Assembly (NCBI RefSeq): GCF_024323335.1
Contig: NC_066582.1
Coordinates: forward strand, 181,484,782 to 181,548,781
DNA length: 64,000 bases
Origin: Lathyrus oleraceus
Lineage: Eukaryota; Streptophyta; Magnoliopsida; Fabales; Fabaceae
Direction of reading: 5' to 3'
The notes beneath the pieces are model-generated. The model was not told where the DNA came from. It made no database searches and was given only the letters and a program-made list of their open reading frames with translations. A program made the translations under genes and the position numbers. Shown piece after piece: positions 9,752 to 20,700 of this stretch. The stretch's first letter is position 1, and the number at the start of each line of letters is the position of its first letter.

Positions 9752-12229
9752 TGTCGTACCCCAAATTTTACCCACCATTCGCATGTTTTCTAGCGCAACT
9801 TTGTTTCAAATAAATGAAATGGTAGAATTGGTAGAAGAGCACATGTAAGGAGTTATAGGGGAAAGGTTTTAAGTTCGAATCTCACTCTCCCCACTTCTAG
9901 AATTTTCCTCCTTTTTTATGTTTTAACTTCAATTACAATCAAATTTGTATTTTTAAAATTTTATTTAATTTTAAATATATTTTTAAATAAAATTTGCTTT
10001 TTTTTTATTTAAATTTTCAAAATTTAATATATTTTTTTTCTAGAAAAATCAAAATTTTGCATTTTTTATTTTAATCAAGATAAAATAAAATAAAAAATCT
10101 TTTCTTGTTATTATTATTACCACAAAGTTTTTATTATTTACCAAAATGATCAATTATTATTTCTTTATAAATTAAAACAATCCATAAAAAATAATCTTAC
10201 TTAGAATATCATTATAAAAAATTACATGGAAACTCACATTAAATTATGAAAAATTGTTTAGAGTCACCTTTGATATGATTGTGATTTTTTTAGAAGTAAA
10301 TTTTAAAATTAAAATATGTTCGGCTAAAGTATAATTAAAATGGTTTTGTGCTTAATTTTAAAATAACTTTCCATTAAAATATTACAAAATAATATTTGTT
10401 TTATAAATTTTTATTTTAATACTAAGATATCATCACAAAAAATAACATACAACTACTAATACCATCATTTATATATATAGAAATATATAGATAAATACTT
10501 ATGTTAATAATAAAATTGAAAAAATTACAAAAAAAAAATCATTTCTATTTCATTGAATCTTAGAGAATAAGTTAAAAGTTTTAAGAAAAACAATCAATGA
10601 GGAATGGTTAAATATGATCACTAAATCAAATTAAATATATTTTATTGATTAGTTTGAAAACCTAATTTTTAAATATAAATAGAAGTCTTCTATACACACA
10701 AAAAAAACAAGATAAAATAAAAAAATATCATCAAAATCTTTTTCTTGTTATCACTAATACATTATTTTTATTATTATCAATTATTATTTCTTAATAAATA
10801 AAAGTCCATACAATATTTTTTATCTAATTTCTTTTGCCTAGTTTTAATTAAATGAGTGGTTTTGTGAGTGAATATCATTAATCTCTTTATTTTTAGTATT
10901 GATCTTATTTATTTATTATTATTGATGTACTACTATCACTATAATATCAATTATTAGATGTTATTATTTAAGTGAAAATTAAAATAGAATCAAATTGGCC
11001 AAATGAAGTTTTTTCTTTCGCGGGAGTGTAACATATGTCAATAACTCCATGAAACAACAAAATCTCCAAAAATCAGAAAATGAGAGATCCTCATACATTC
11101 ATCTCTTGATTTCATTCCAAATAAAATCAGTTCATGCTTCTTTCTAAAAAGAATATCTCAATATCATAATTCGGTTTTCAAAAGTCTAAAATATATAACC
11201 AATCTCAATCAAATCCAAATGGAAGCAAATCAGCAGTAATAACATCATTTTAAATCAAATTCCACCTTTTTCATTTTTAGTGTATTTCTTTATTTTTAAC
11301 ATGATCATTTTTTATTTTCTCAGCTTTTTAAAGTTGTAATTATTCACTATTATTAAAATTTAATGGGGTTTTTTATTATTAAATTTTTAGATTTATTATA
11401 TTATCATCAATATTAAATTATAAAACAAAAAAAATAAAAAAGTGCATTCATTTTTTAACTTTCATATTTATTAATTAGTCATTTTAAAAAAAAGTTTTTT
11501 TTTTTCATTTTTATTCACTTTTTATCCAAAAAATAATAAATAAGTAAATAAAATAAAATATTTCATTTTTAGTTAAAAATTACTCACATTAATTGTTTTA
11601 GTTATTTCACCTTTAACTCTAGATAAAAAAATTAAAAGAAATTATTATCATCTCTTAAGGAAAAAATCTTTAAAATTTTTAATTTTAAAAATAAATCATT
11701 CACATTATTGTCTTTCTATTTCTCTTGATCTTTATAATTATTTTTCTTAATTCCTAATTAAAGGTATTGATCTATTTTTTTAAATAAGACCAAATTCTCA
11801 TACCACATGGGGAGGAGGGGGAGATACACAGTAAAAAAATTCACTCACACCTATTCAACCTAAAAAGTTGTTGTTCTTCACACTGAAGAACAACAACACC
11901 GAATCCTAAAGCCTCAATCATCTTCACTAGCTTTTCAAAAAAAAAAGACTAGTAAAGAAGAGTGATTACAAGAAGGTCAGGATCGAAAACGTGAATAGCA
12001 ACTAGAAATAAAAAGGGAGAATTTTAAATTTTCACCGGGGGCAATCTCATCCCCGTAGGTTGGTTTCTTCTTACATCATTAGTCCTTATTTATTCGATTT
12101 ACTTTTTGGGTGTTGTGGATTCATTATGTCTTTTCTTGGTGTCTTGATCTATTAATTTAATTTTGTTTAAAATTTTCACTTAGTTTTCAATTGGTTTATT
12201 TTGTTTTAATAATAGTTTTATTATCATTA
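9752..12229 (+). mobile_element. 5' LTR of element A, part 1 (before the Helitron)
   Basis: It starts TGTCGTACCCCAAATTTT and aligns throughout with 55044-57420, the 3' LTR of A. It is very AT-rich and stops abruptly at TTATCATTA, where the Helitron CTAG terminus begins. The LTR resumes at 28451. Joined length is 3555 bp. A sample of about 190 bp in part 2 differs from the 3' LTR at about 12 sites, so A is old. Confidence 0.88.
9821..9893 (+). other. tRNA-like (Pol III box A/B) segment inside LTR A
   Basis: Positions 9828-9840 read TTGGTAGAAGAGC, resembling a tRNA box A. Positions 9871-9881 read AAGTTCGAATC, close to box B (GGTTCGANTC). Spacing is about 30 bp, and a CTCTCCCC tail then T-rich DNA follow. 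The 3' LTR holds the same segment at 55113, so it predates the insertion of A. It resembles the head of a tRNA-derived SINE rather than a working tRNA gene, since no acceptor stem was found. Confidence 0.5.
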
Positions 12230-12263
12230 CTAGCGTTCAGACGGGCACTCCCGTGCCTGTCTG
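12230..12263 (-). repeat. Helitron 3' terminus: hairpin and CTAG
   Basis: On the minus strand, CAGACAGGCAC-GGGA-GTGCCCGTCTG forms an 11 bp stem with one A·C mismatch and a four-base loop. AACGCTAG follows, and the next host base is T. This is the canonical Helitron 3' end (CTRR preceded by a hairpin about 10 bp away). Confidence 0.92.
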
Positions 12264-13056
12264 CCCGCTTTTTTTAATGAGCACAGCAGAGAAAAATAAA
12301 TATTTGTTTTTCTTTTTATGAGGTTTCTATTGTAGGTCGCATTAAAAATAATATTATTACATTTTGAAAATGGTAAATAAAGATATTCAAAATTATATCG
12401 AAGCATGCAAAGTAATATTGATATTGTGTAATCAATGACGTTCTTTAAGAGGAATATCGAACATGAAATCTCTATTCGAAGTATTTTCTTTTTCCCTGCA
12501 ATTGTTTTCCGTAGTAAAGAAAAAATGTAAGGCTCTTAAAAAATAAATATTTTTAGAGAAAAAGATAGTAAAATTAATAGTAAGTAGTGTAATCAAGTTT
12601 TTGCTTACCTTATAAAGATTCGAATCAATTCTTCGTACATCCCTTTATCAATGCGCTATTGAGATTTAAAAAATCACAAATACAAGATGAAATGTCATAT
12701 TATCAAAGAAATACATTCAGAACACTTGACTCGTTTCAATATAATATGGTTTATTGTGACACAAATAATACCTGGAGAATGGAGATACTTTGTTTTAGTC
12801 TAGATTTGGTAGAACAACAATTATGACTTGTTTCTGAATTACCTGGATTTTTGGTAAATAAGGAAAACAATGGACTTAGTAAATATATATGGATTTATTT
12901 ACATAAACCACAAATAGCAGTTAAATTCATGCATTCAAAAATAATCTAGAGTAAAAATATTCTTAAATGAATTAAATAAAAACCTCTCCATCCTTTGAGA
13001 TATTATTTGTCTTTTCACCATTTTCCAAAGTAGAGTTTTATCTATTATCACTGTGG

Positions 13057-13061
13057 AGTTC
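13057..13061 (+). repeat. Target site duplication of solo LTR G (left)
   Basis: AGTTC here and again at 13057+4256 (17313-17317) flank G exactly. Confidence 0.9.
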
Positions 13062-13198
13062 TGTCGCATCTCGAAAAATACGATTCCTCGCGATGGTCGT
13101 GAAAAAAATTATGTTCGAACAGAGTCGCCACCGAACTTCAGAAAGGGAAAAGGGAGGTTTTTTATTAGTGTGCTCGCGAAGATACAACAATCTCCCGC

Positions 13199-13242
13199 CT
13201 ACGTATTCTTATGGTATCATAAGGAAATCAGAGCATTCATAG
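13199..13242 (-). other. LTR hairpin 0 in solo LTR G
   Basis: On the minus strand CTATG...CGTAG encloses CTTATG-atac-CATAAG. The outer stem matches the other families with one G-U pair. The inner stem has a completely different but fully paired sequence. Confidence 0.65.
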
Positions 13243-13471
13243 TTCGGGGAACTACGACTGGTTGGTGTTTTTTAATGAACGACTGTTTAGATCATATCCT
13301 AAAGGCTAAACGTTGGCTTGTCTACTCTCGGCGAAGGCTTAAGCACTGGTTTGTTATGCGCATTAGAAAGGATTAAATGGTGTTCTTTTTGAAAAGAGTT
13401 TAGGTCATACGGAGGTGACAAGTTGGATTAATATGTTGGATGTTTTGATTGGTTGATATGTTTTTGGTTGG

Positions 13472-14300
13472 ATGACGATCACTCGGATAGTCGAGTAAGA
13501 CAACTCGTATCCCAACAGTCGGGAAAGGGAGTAGAAGACTCTAGACCACTTTCTTTTTCATCCTTAATTATAGAAAGGATTTGATAATAGTTAAGGTGTT
13601 TTGAACGGATGACGAATACTCGGATAATCGAGTAAGATAACTCGTATCCTAATAATCGGGAAAAGGAATAGAAGACTCTAGACTGCTTTCTGATTCATCT
13701 GAATATTTATGAAAATAAGGTTGTATATGGTTGACGTATTTTAGAATGAACGACAAGTACTTGAATGATTGAGTAAGACAACTCATATCCAAGCATTTGA
13801 GAAGAGGATTTGAAAGCTCAAAACCATATTCTCTTTCGTATAGTTTGTTAAGAAAATAATTTGATTAAGTTGTATGTTTGCGGAAAAATGACAATTGTTC
13901 GACTGACCGAGTAAGAGAACTCGTATTCGACCAATTGAGGAGTGAAGCTGAAAACTCAAAGTCAACTCCCTTTTCATTTAGCTGACTGTGAAAATATTTT
14001 GATTTAATCGGGGTTTGGAGGTTTGTAGAGGAATGACAATTATTTGACTAACCAAGTAAGAGAACTTGTATTCAAATAATCAAGGAGAAAAATTGAAGAC
14101 TCAAAGTCCTCTCCCTTTTCGTTTCTTATTATAAAAGAAATTGATTTATTTGTTCTTAAGTGGATTAGAAATGACGATTATTCGATTAACCGAGTACAAG
14201 AATTCGTGTTCAAATAATCGAGGAGAGGAGTTGAAAACTCAAAACCATTTCCTCTTTTATTCCTAAGTGAAATAACGTTTAATTATGACCAGGTATTTTA
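13472..14300 (-). repeat. Six diverged ~140 bp tandem repeats in solo LTR G
   Basis: Units begin near 13472, 13609, 13749, 13888, 14033 and 14171 (periods 137-145 bp). On the plus strand each contains ATGAC...CGAGTAAGANAACTCGTAT, a variable imperfect inverted pair such as CTCGGATAATCGAG, and AGACTCTAGAC or AAACTCAAA near the end. Divergence is high, so the array is old. Confidence 0.85.
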
Positions 14301-17300
14301 ATTCTTAATAAAGAATACTCGACGTTGGATCGAGGTTTTAAATTTGTATTTTGTGAATGAATTGAATTTATTTAGTGAATAGTTCATCTAATCGATTAAT
14401 TAAAATCGAATAGATCTCATTGTAAGAAGGCCCAAGAGTAAGCCATGTGAGGTTGATGGCGATGCTTTTAAGAGCGATCGACTTACAAAGGTGTTTGAAA
14501 ATGGGCTCGACTTTGAATCGAGAAATATGTGATTTATTTTCGAAATTGGTTTGGATGATTTTAAATCGGTGAAATCGACATAATATTGTCACAATTATAA
14601 CACGTCATACATATGCATTCAAGACTTAATACAAATAAGTAGATACAAAATAATAATGCACACACATCCCACAAAAAATAAGTAATTATTTGAATTATAA
14701 ATGTTAGTAATAATAATATTATTAATTAATTAAATAATTAATGGATTATTTGATTAAATAATATAAGTAATTAAATAGTAATGATATAAACAAATAATTA
14801 ATTAAGTATTAACAATAATATTAACAATATATGTATAATTTTTAAAGATAGAAAATGAAAGAAAAACAAAAAAAGTGAGAATAAATGGGCTTGAAATGAA
14901 AAGCCCAAAATCTGGGCGCTAATGAACAAACAGGGGGGTTTATTTGGCAAAAAAGTCTTTGGGCCCAACCTGGGTTGGCCCAAAACGAAACCAGCAAGGC
15001 CCTTAAGGCCTGGTCAACTGTTGACCTTGTGAGGAGGCTCTTGACCGTCAGATCCGTTGATCTGACTTGGTCAAACAAAAGGATGGAATCTGATGGGCAG
15101 TGCGTGGTAAGGAATTATGGGGTGCTCACACTGGATTGCTTGGTTGACCAAAGTCAACCCAGGCGTGGCCTCCCCACACGGCGCCACTTGGCACACATGC
15201 GTCCTCCCTCAGCGCCATTTAAAAAAGAAAATGAGAGAGGAATCCTCATTTGTTCACCCTCTTTCTCTCTCTTCATTCCTGCGCCCTGAGTTGCTCTGCA
15301 ACTCACTTCTCCACTTCGTCATCACTCACGGCCAACACATGCCGGAGAAGACAGTGGCGGCCGGCCAACCGTGGCGGCGGCTCCTTCTTCTCCGGTGAAT
15401 GCCACCCCAAAACCCAAATCTCTGAACACGAACCCTACCTATTTTTGGCCTCTAAACCAAAATCTGACCTCCCTTCTTCCAAAATCTGCTTCAATCAACC
15501 GGATCGGCGCTCCAAAAGAAAACACCAACCTAAACCCTAACTCAAATAAACTCCCACGCCACCAACGAAAACCCTAACTTATCCTAACCACAAATCAAAA
15601 ATCTAAACAGCAATAGGCAAACAGTTGAAAAAACCTAACCCTAAGTTTTGAAATTCAACCTTCTAAAGTCACGATTTTGGGAAATCAATAAAGGGTTTTC
15701 AATCAGTGTGGAAAGGCGAAGATGATAGTGCAAAAAGCTTAAGCGGGAATGAAGATTTTACTTGGTCAGAGTCAAACGCCGGCGACGTCTCCCCACCGCG
15801 TTTGAGATAAGTCTCTTTGTCCTCTTAACTCCTCTTCGTCTTCCTCTTTCTCTGGTTTTGGATGTTGTTGTTGCTTTTTTCGAATGTTAGGGTCTTAATG
15901 TTTAACAAATTATTTTTGTTTGCTTCTTTTTTTGATCCAACCGTGCCTACTGTTAACATGTTCTGGGTACTTATATCCTCTTCATCATGAATTTTAGGTT
16001 TTAAAAATTAGTTGTCAGTTTTGCTTTTCACTCCAGATTTAGATTGTTGTTTTGTGGGTTTAAAGTTGTTTGAATTAGTGTTCATTATGGCCTCTTGTGC
16101 AAAACAAAAACCTGAGCATTTTATTAGTTTATTTTCCAGTTTTCTTTAAGCGCTTATTTGATAAGCCCTTTTAACCTTCTGAGTTGATTTTGCAGGTTTA
16201 CAAGAGTGAAGTGACTTTGAATTGAAAGGAAGTCTGCGCCTGTTTTGGAAAATGGATTTGGGGGCGCTGCATCTTCAAACTGCTGGCTTTTGGCAATGGC
16301 TTTGGAGGTTTCGTCCTTGACCTGCTGGATTTGCAACTTATTTCTACTTTTTCAAATTTATTCTGATGTAACATAGAACTTTTGGATAATGGGTATTTGG
16401 ATTATGTATTGGCTTTTGGATTAATCATGTAAATTTTCAAAATTAATATATGAACTTTTGGATTATTATGTGAACTTTTGGATTATTTGTAATATTTTGG
16501 ATTAGGAATCTAATTATGCAATTAATCATTTTTACCATTTTAAACCTTATCTCCATATTTTATTTGTGTTAATCAGTTAAAATGTTTAAATTATATCTCA
16601 AACTGAAAATGGATTGGGCCATAATGCAATTAAATTGGACTTTCAACTTGGTCACCTTTATCACATTGCTATTAACCAAAATAAAATGTGACAAAAGGTC
16701 TAAAATAAAACATGCCATAAATATTGCAATTTCAACCTTAATCACAAAACCAACACATACACATACATATGGTGACTTGATCTAAACCAACACACGCATA
16801 CTTAAAAAAATGCAAATTTAGTTTAAGGATTTAGGGATGGTTTAGAAATTTGGCATATATGTTTGAGATGTGCAAATGAGCTTAATAACAAGTGATCATA
16901 AAAATAATCATGTCTCTTAATACTTACTGATAATCAAATGGACTTTGGATCAGTGATGTAAAAAGATTTGAACTACACTTTGCAATATTAATTATGGACA
17001 TGTTTATGTGAATGGGCTTTTTTTAAAACTAAGAGATCTCATGGATAAACCAAAATGAGGCTTGTTAACCAAAAAGTCCCAAAATGCACATACCATCCCA
17101 TGCTTCAGTTAATAGCAATAAGAGACAAATGCAACAGATGTCTTCTTAAGGATCTCAACAGATGAAAATGTCACTGAAGACTTGATGTCACTAAGGGATG
17201 AGAAACCCTAAGATAGAACTTACGCCTTAAGATAGAGTTCATGCCTTATGACATCTGGTAGTGAATGCTGGTGAAAGATTTTTCCTTACCCGGACAAAAT

Positions 17301-17312
17301 TGGGGTATGACA

Positions 17313-17317
17313 AGTTC
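17313..17317 (+). repeat. Target site duplication of solo LTR G (right)
   Basis: AGTTC, identical to 13057-13061. Confidence 0.9.
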
Positions 17318-17420
17318 AAACCGATAGAGTAAATTTTCAAACGTTTGACCTGTTTCAATAAGGATGATAAAAATGTTACTGAAAGAGTGATGAAAGTGCA
17401 AGAAACAATTTTTATACGTA

Positions 17421-17695
17421 TTATGGAAAAGGTAAATACACCTTATTGTCGAGTTTGCCGATGGATGAAATACTTTGTTCATCATTCCATGTGTTCCATT
17501 TATCTTCAAAGTCTGCTATATAAAATTTATTACATAAGAATAGTGAGAATAACTATCACCCCATTTATATCTAACATAAAAGCATAAAATAAATGATTAA
17601 TTATAACTTACTTTTATGTCGAAGCAAGTTTCAACATTCTTTCGTCTCAACTCCTTACATAATTGAAAGATTTCATCGTGTTCTAGTTTGGCTGT
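17421..17695 (-). pseudogene. Two exon-like segments downstream of the Helitron helicase, function unknown
   Basis: On the minus strand, 17695-17611 reads STAKLEHDEIFQLCKELRRK and continues to a GTAAGT donor. After a ~95 bp AT-rich gap ending TATATAG, 17515-17421 continues in the matching phase as ADFEDKWNTWNDEQ... to a stop. The splice phases agree (AAAG + CA), which supports a real former exon pair. I do not recognise the protein. Possibilities are the C-terminal end of a Helitron-encoded protein or a captured host gene fragment. No start or upstream exon was identified. Confidence 0.4.
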
Positions 17696-17858
17696 TGATT
17701 AAAGCAAAAGAAAATTATATTTAGTTATTATCTATGATATAAAGAATACAATATAAGCTTGGTATGTCGTGTAACCAAAATGGGAATCAACGTGTGAGCA
17801 ATTTTTTCAATGTACTTAATAAATACATGTGGGTGCGACAAAAGAATTTGTTTGTAGA

Positions 17859-20700
17859 CTACTTTTTTGTGTAGTCACCATCTTCTCCTTTCAATTTTCC
17901 TTCCCTGGTTAAAACTCTTGTTGTAGTCTGTGAAACACCCCTGGATAAAGCCACATATAAATGTCCATGACTAAAAACATGTCGCGGAAGATATATTCCA
18001 ACATTTGGAATGGTTTGTCCTTGTGATTTAGTTATTGTAATTTTAAAACTTAGTCGCACAAGAAACTGCTTTCTACTAAGGACAAAAAACAGTCCATCAC
18101 TCGCAGATGTTTGTATTTTAATTCTAGGCAAAAAAACACGTTTTCCTGCGCTGCTTCCTTTCAAGATTTCCACATCCAACATATTCATAAATAAACCACG
18201 ACATAATAACCGGGTCCCATTACACAATCCATATCTAGGATCTAGATTTCATAACAACATCAATGGTGCACCCTTTTTTATCTTTAGAATATGTGGTGGA
18301 AAACTACCTTATGCAATTGATTTTAAGAATTCTTGCTGGTATAAATTATGATTATCTCCACCAACCTCGTCAAATGATAAAAAATTATGTTCTTCTCCTG
18401 GAAACTGATCGATAATCATATCATTCAATTTCTGGACATCATCAATTGTTGGTGTCAAAATAGCTCTTTGTACCATATTGTTGGTGTAAGCCCTAGAGGC
18501 CAATACTTTTGGTACTTGTATCGAATTATTTATTAATAATAAAAGGCTTTTTCTTTATTACGTTTGTTTAGTAAAGTCCCTGGAATAGATAGTCCGTTTA
18601 ATGTATTAAGTGCGACTTAATTATGAGAACACATTAAACATAAGGACACTATTCTTAAAGTATCCGTAGTCGAGCTTTAGTGTGAAGTGGGATAACATTA
18701 AAGCATTAAGATTATTATGTTTGTAGACTGATTATCACATCTCATGGATCATGGATAAAGAGTTATCAAGTCTTAAACATAGGTATGAATATTGAGAGTA
18801 ATATTTATACCGGATTGACCCGCTATGAGAATACTATATAGAAAGTTATGCAAAGTGTCATAAGTTATTCTCATGGTGATAATGGTGTATACCACTCTTC
18901 GACCTGAAACCATTATGGACCCTAGATGTAGAGTCGAGTGCTTTATTGCTGATCAAACGTTGTCCGTAACTGGATAACCATAAAGACAGTTGATGGGTAC
19001 TCCACGAAGCATGCTGAGGGACATGAGTGACCTAGATGGAATTTGCCCATCCTGCATAAAAGGATAAATGTCTATGGGCCCAATATTGAACTGGACAAGG
19101 ATGACACGGTCTATGCCTTGTGTTCAATATAGACATAAGGGCAAAAGGGTAATTATACACATAAGTATTATCACAGAAGGAATTGTCATATCACTTGACA
19201 TTTTCGTGTCTTGGGTAGCAGTGATGTGTTGCTAGATACCGCTCACTGTTTATTATGTTAAATACATGATTTAATATAATTGCCAATGCCGCGAAAACCT
19301 ACAGGGTCACACACAAAGGACGGATTGATGAGAGATAGAGTAACTAAGGAATACCGTAAGGTACGGTGCCCTTAAGTGAATTATAGAACATCGTAAGGTA
19401 CGATGTACTTGAGTAGAATACAAAATATGGTAAGGTACCATGGGCTTAAGTGATTTTGGGCATATTATAAGATATGGGCCAAAATACACTTAAGTGGGCT
19501 TTTAGCTTGAAGCCCACACAAGTGGTTCTATAAATAGAACCCTTGTGCAGAAGCATTCATTGCGGTTTCATTATTTTCGTTTTCTCTCTCTCTCACTCAA
19601 AGCCTTCATTCGTACCAGCTAGCACTGTGATTGAAGGAATCCGTTCGTATGGACTGAGTAGAGACGTTGTCATCGTTCAACGTTCGTGATCGCTCCGTGG
19701 ATCTGCATCAAAGGTTTTGATCGTCACAAGAGATCTGCACCAAAGGTTTCAATCATCGTAAGAGGTAAATATTCTATCACTGATCATGACCATTCGTAAG
19801 GATCTCTAAAGGAGAAAATTTTAATTTCCGCTGCGTTTTGGACCGCAATTCTCCTTCACATATATGGGGCATCCCAACCATGCAATTCTAAATTAGGAAA
19901 AATATGTTGGATAAGTACTTGTATGGAATGTTCACCTTCCCATGGAATTGAAATATGTAAAGGTAACCTCACCATGTCATCTGGTTTGGTAGGTTCAACA
20001 CCATCACCAATGCGAATAAGAAATTCTGCAAACTCTTGATCATGCAATGATCGCATATTTTGACGCAAACGCAAAATCTTGGTATGATTCCATAAATGAG
20101 ACTTAACAATACACGCTGAAATCATTTGTGCCTTAGTACCTTTTCTTACAACAGGAAGAACTTGACGAAAATCTCCCCCCATGATCAGAACTTTTCCACT
20201 AAATGGAGCATTTTTGCTACAAATGTCTTGTAATGACCGATCTAAGGCTTCCAAACAATTTTTGTTTGTCATTGGTGCATCATCTCAAATTATTGTGGCA
20301 GCAAATCTAATGAGATTTGCACGATCCTTTTGCTTTTGAATACCACAAATGGAACTCGGTTGAATATCAATAGGTATCTTAAATCAAGAGTGTGCAGTCC
20401 TACCACCGGGTAGCAATATTGCAGGTATATCAGATGATGCAGTTGCTAAGACAATTTCTCCTCTACTTCTTAAAATTTTCATTATGTTCTATAAAGGAAT
20501 GTTTTACTTGTTCCTCCTGGACCATCAACAAAAAATACCCCACTTTGTTTTTGAACAATTACATTCATAATGGTGTTGAATGCAATCATTTGATCATTAT
20601 TTAACTTAGCAACAGATTCAATATCTTCATTGGGGATATCGACCGCTAACTCCTCTTGTATGATACTTGGAACTGCACCTCTGTCTATTATATTAGGGGG
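17859..20700 (-). pseudogene. Helitron PIF1-like helicase domain, disrupted
   Basis: This is the C-terminal half of a Helitron RepHel protein, an SF1B helicase thought to unwind the donor strand in rolling-circle transposition. Visible pieces in order: Walker A as GPGGTSKTF (20523-20497), where the invariant Gly before Lys is Ser (one base change); a Walker B-like region near 20300-20270 with a stop codon where Trp is expected and DDAP instead of DEAP; GGDFRQVLPV near 20175; LRLRQNMRS near 20060; then ...HGWDAPYM, where 1.38 kb solo LTR I (18479-19860) interrupts. It resumes VQRAILTPTIDDVQKLND, then NGTRL (18220), KSQGQTIPNVGIYLP and YVALSRG near 17950, ending at 17859. Several frames are used, so it is inactive. 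Confidence 0.88.
18479..19860 (+). mobile_element. Solo LTR I (copia-like, 1382 bp) inside the helicase
   Basis: It begins TGTTGGTGTAAGCCC and ends CTCCTTCACA, has a TATA box at about 19530 (CTATAAATAGAACC) followed by a CT-rich start region, and no internal coding sequence. The flanks are CATAT and TATAT. The helicase frame is best restored with a TAT duplication, but the AT-rich site leaves 3-5 bp ambiguous. Inside are three copies of a TAAGGTACNNTG-type unit (19355-19445) and two copies of GATCTGCANCAAAGGTTT (19700-19750). Assignment to copia rests on size and terminal sequence only. Confidence 0.72.

Larger units (their letters stand above)
13062..17312 (-). mobile_element. Solo LTR G, minus strand (4251 bp, Ogre/Tat-type)
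   Basis: Read on the minus strand it starts TGTCATACCCCAATTTTG at 17312, ends GAGATGCGACA at 13062, and is flanked by AGTTC on both sides. It has no primer site, polypurine tract or coding body, so it is the product of LTR-LTR recombination. Near its end are the TGGCGACTCTG motif (reverse strand, 13120-13130) and hairpin 0 (13199-13242). Hairpins 1 and 2 are missing. Six tandem ~140 bp units lie at 13472-14300. Positions 14975-15600 are unusually GC-rich with overlapping open frames on the plus strand, but none resembles a known protein. Confidence 0.9.

Noticed and set aside
9821..9893. Functional tRNA gene
   Set aside because: Box-like sequences exist but no acceptor stem or cloverleaf could be drawn, and the second copy has lost box B.
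14975..15577. Overlapping open frames suggesting a host gene in solo LTR G
   Set aside because: Three frames are open at once because the block is GC-rich; no domain, no splice pattern, and it lies inside a bounded LTR.
15530..15600. Telomere-like CCCTAA repeats
   Set aside because: Only scattered AACCCTAA motifs, no tandem array.
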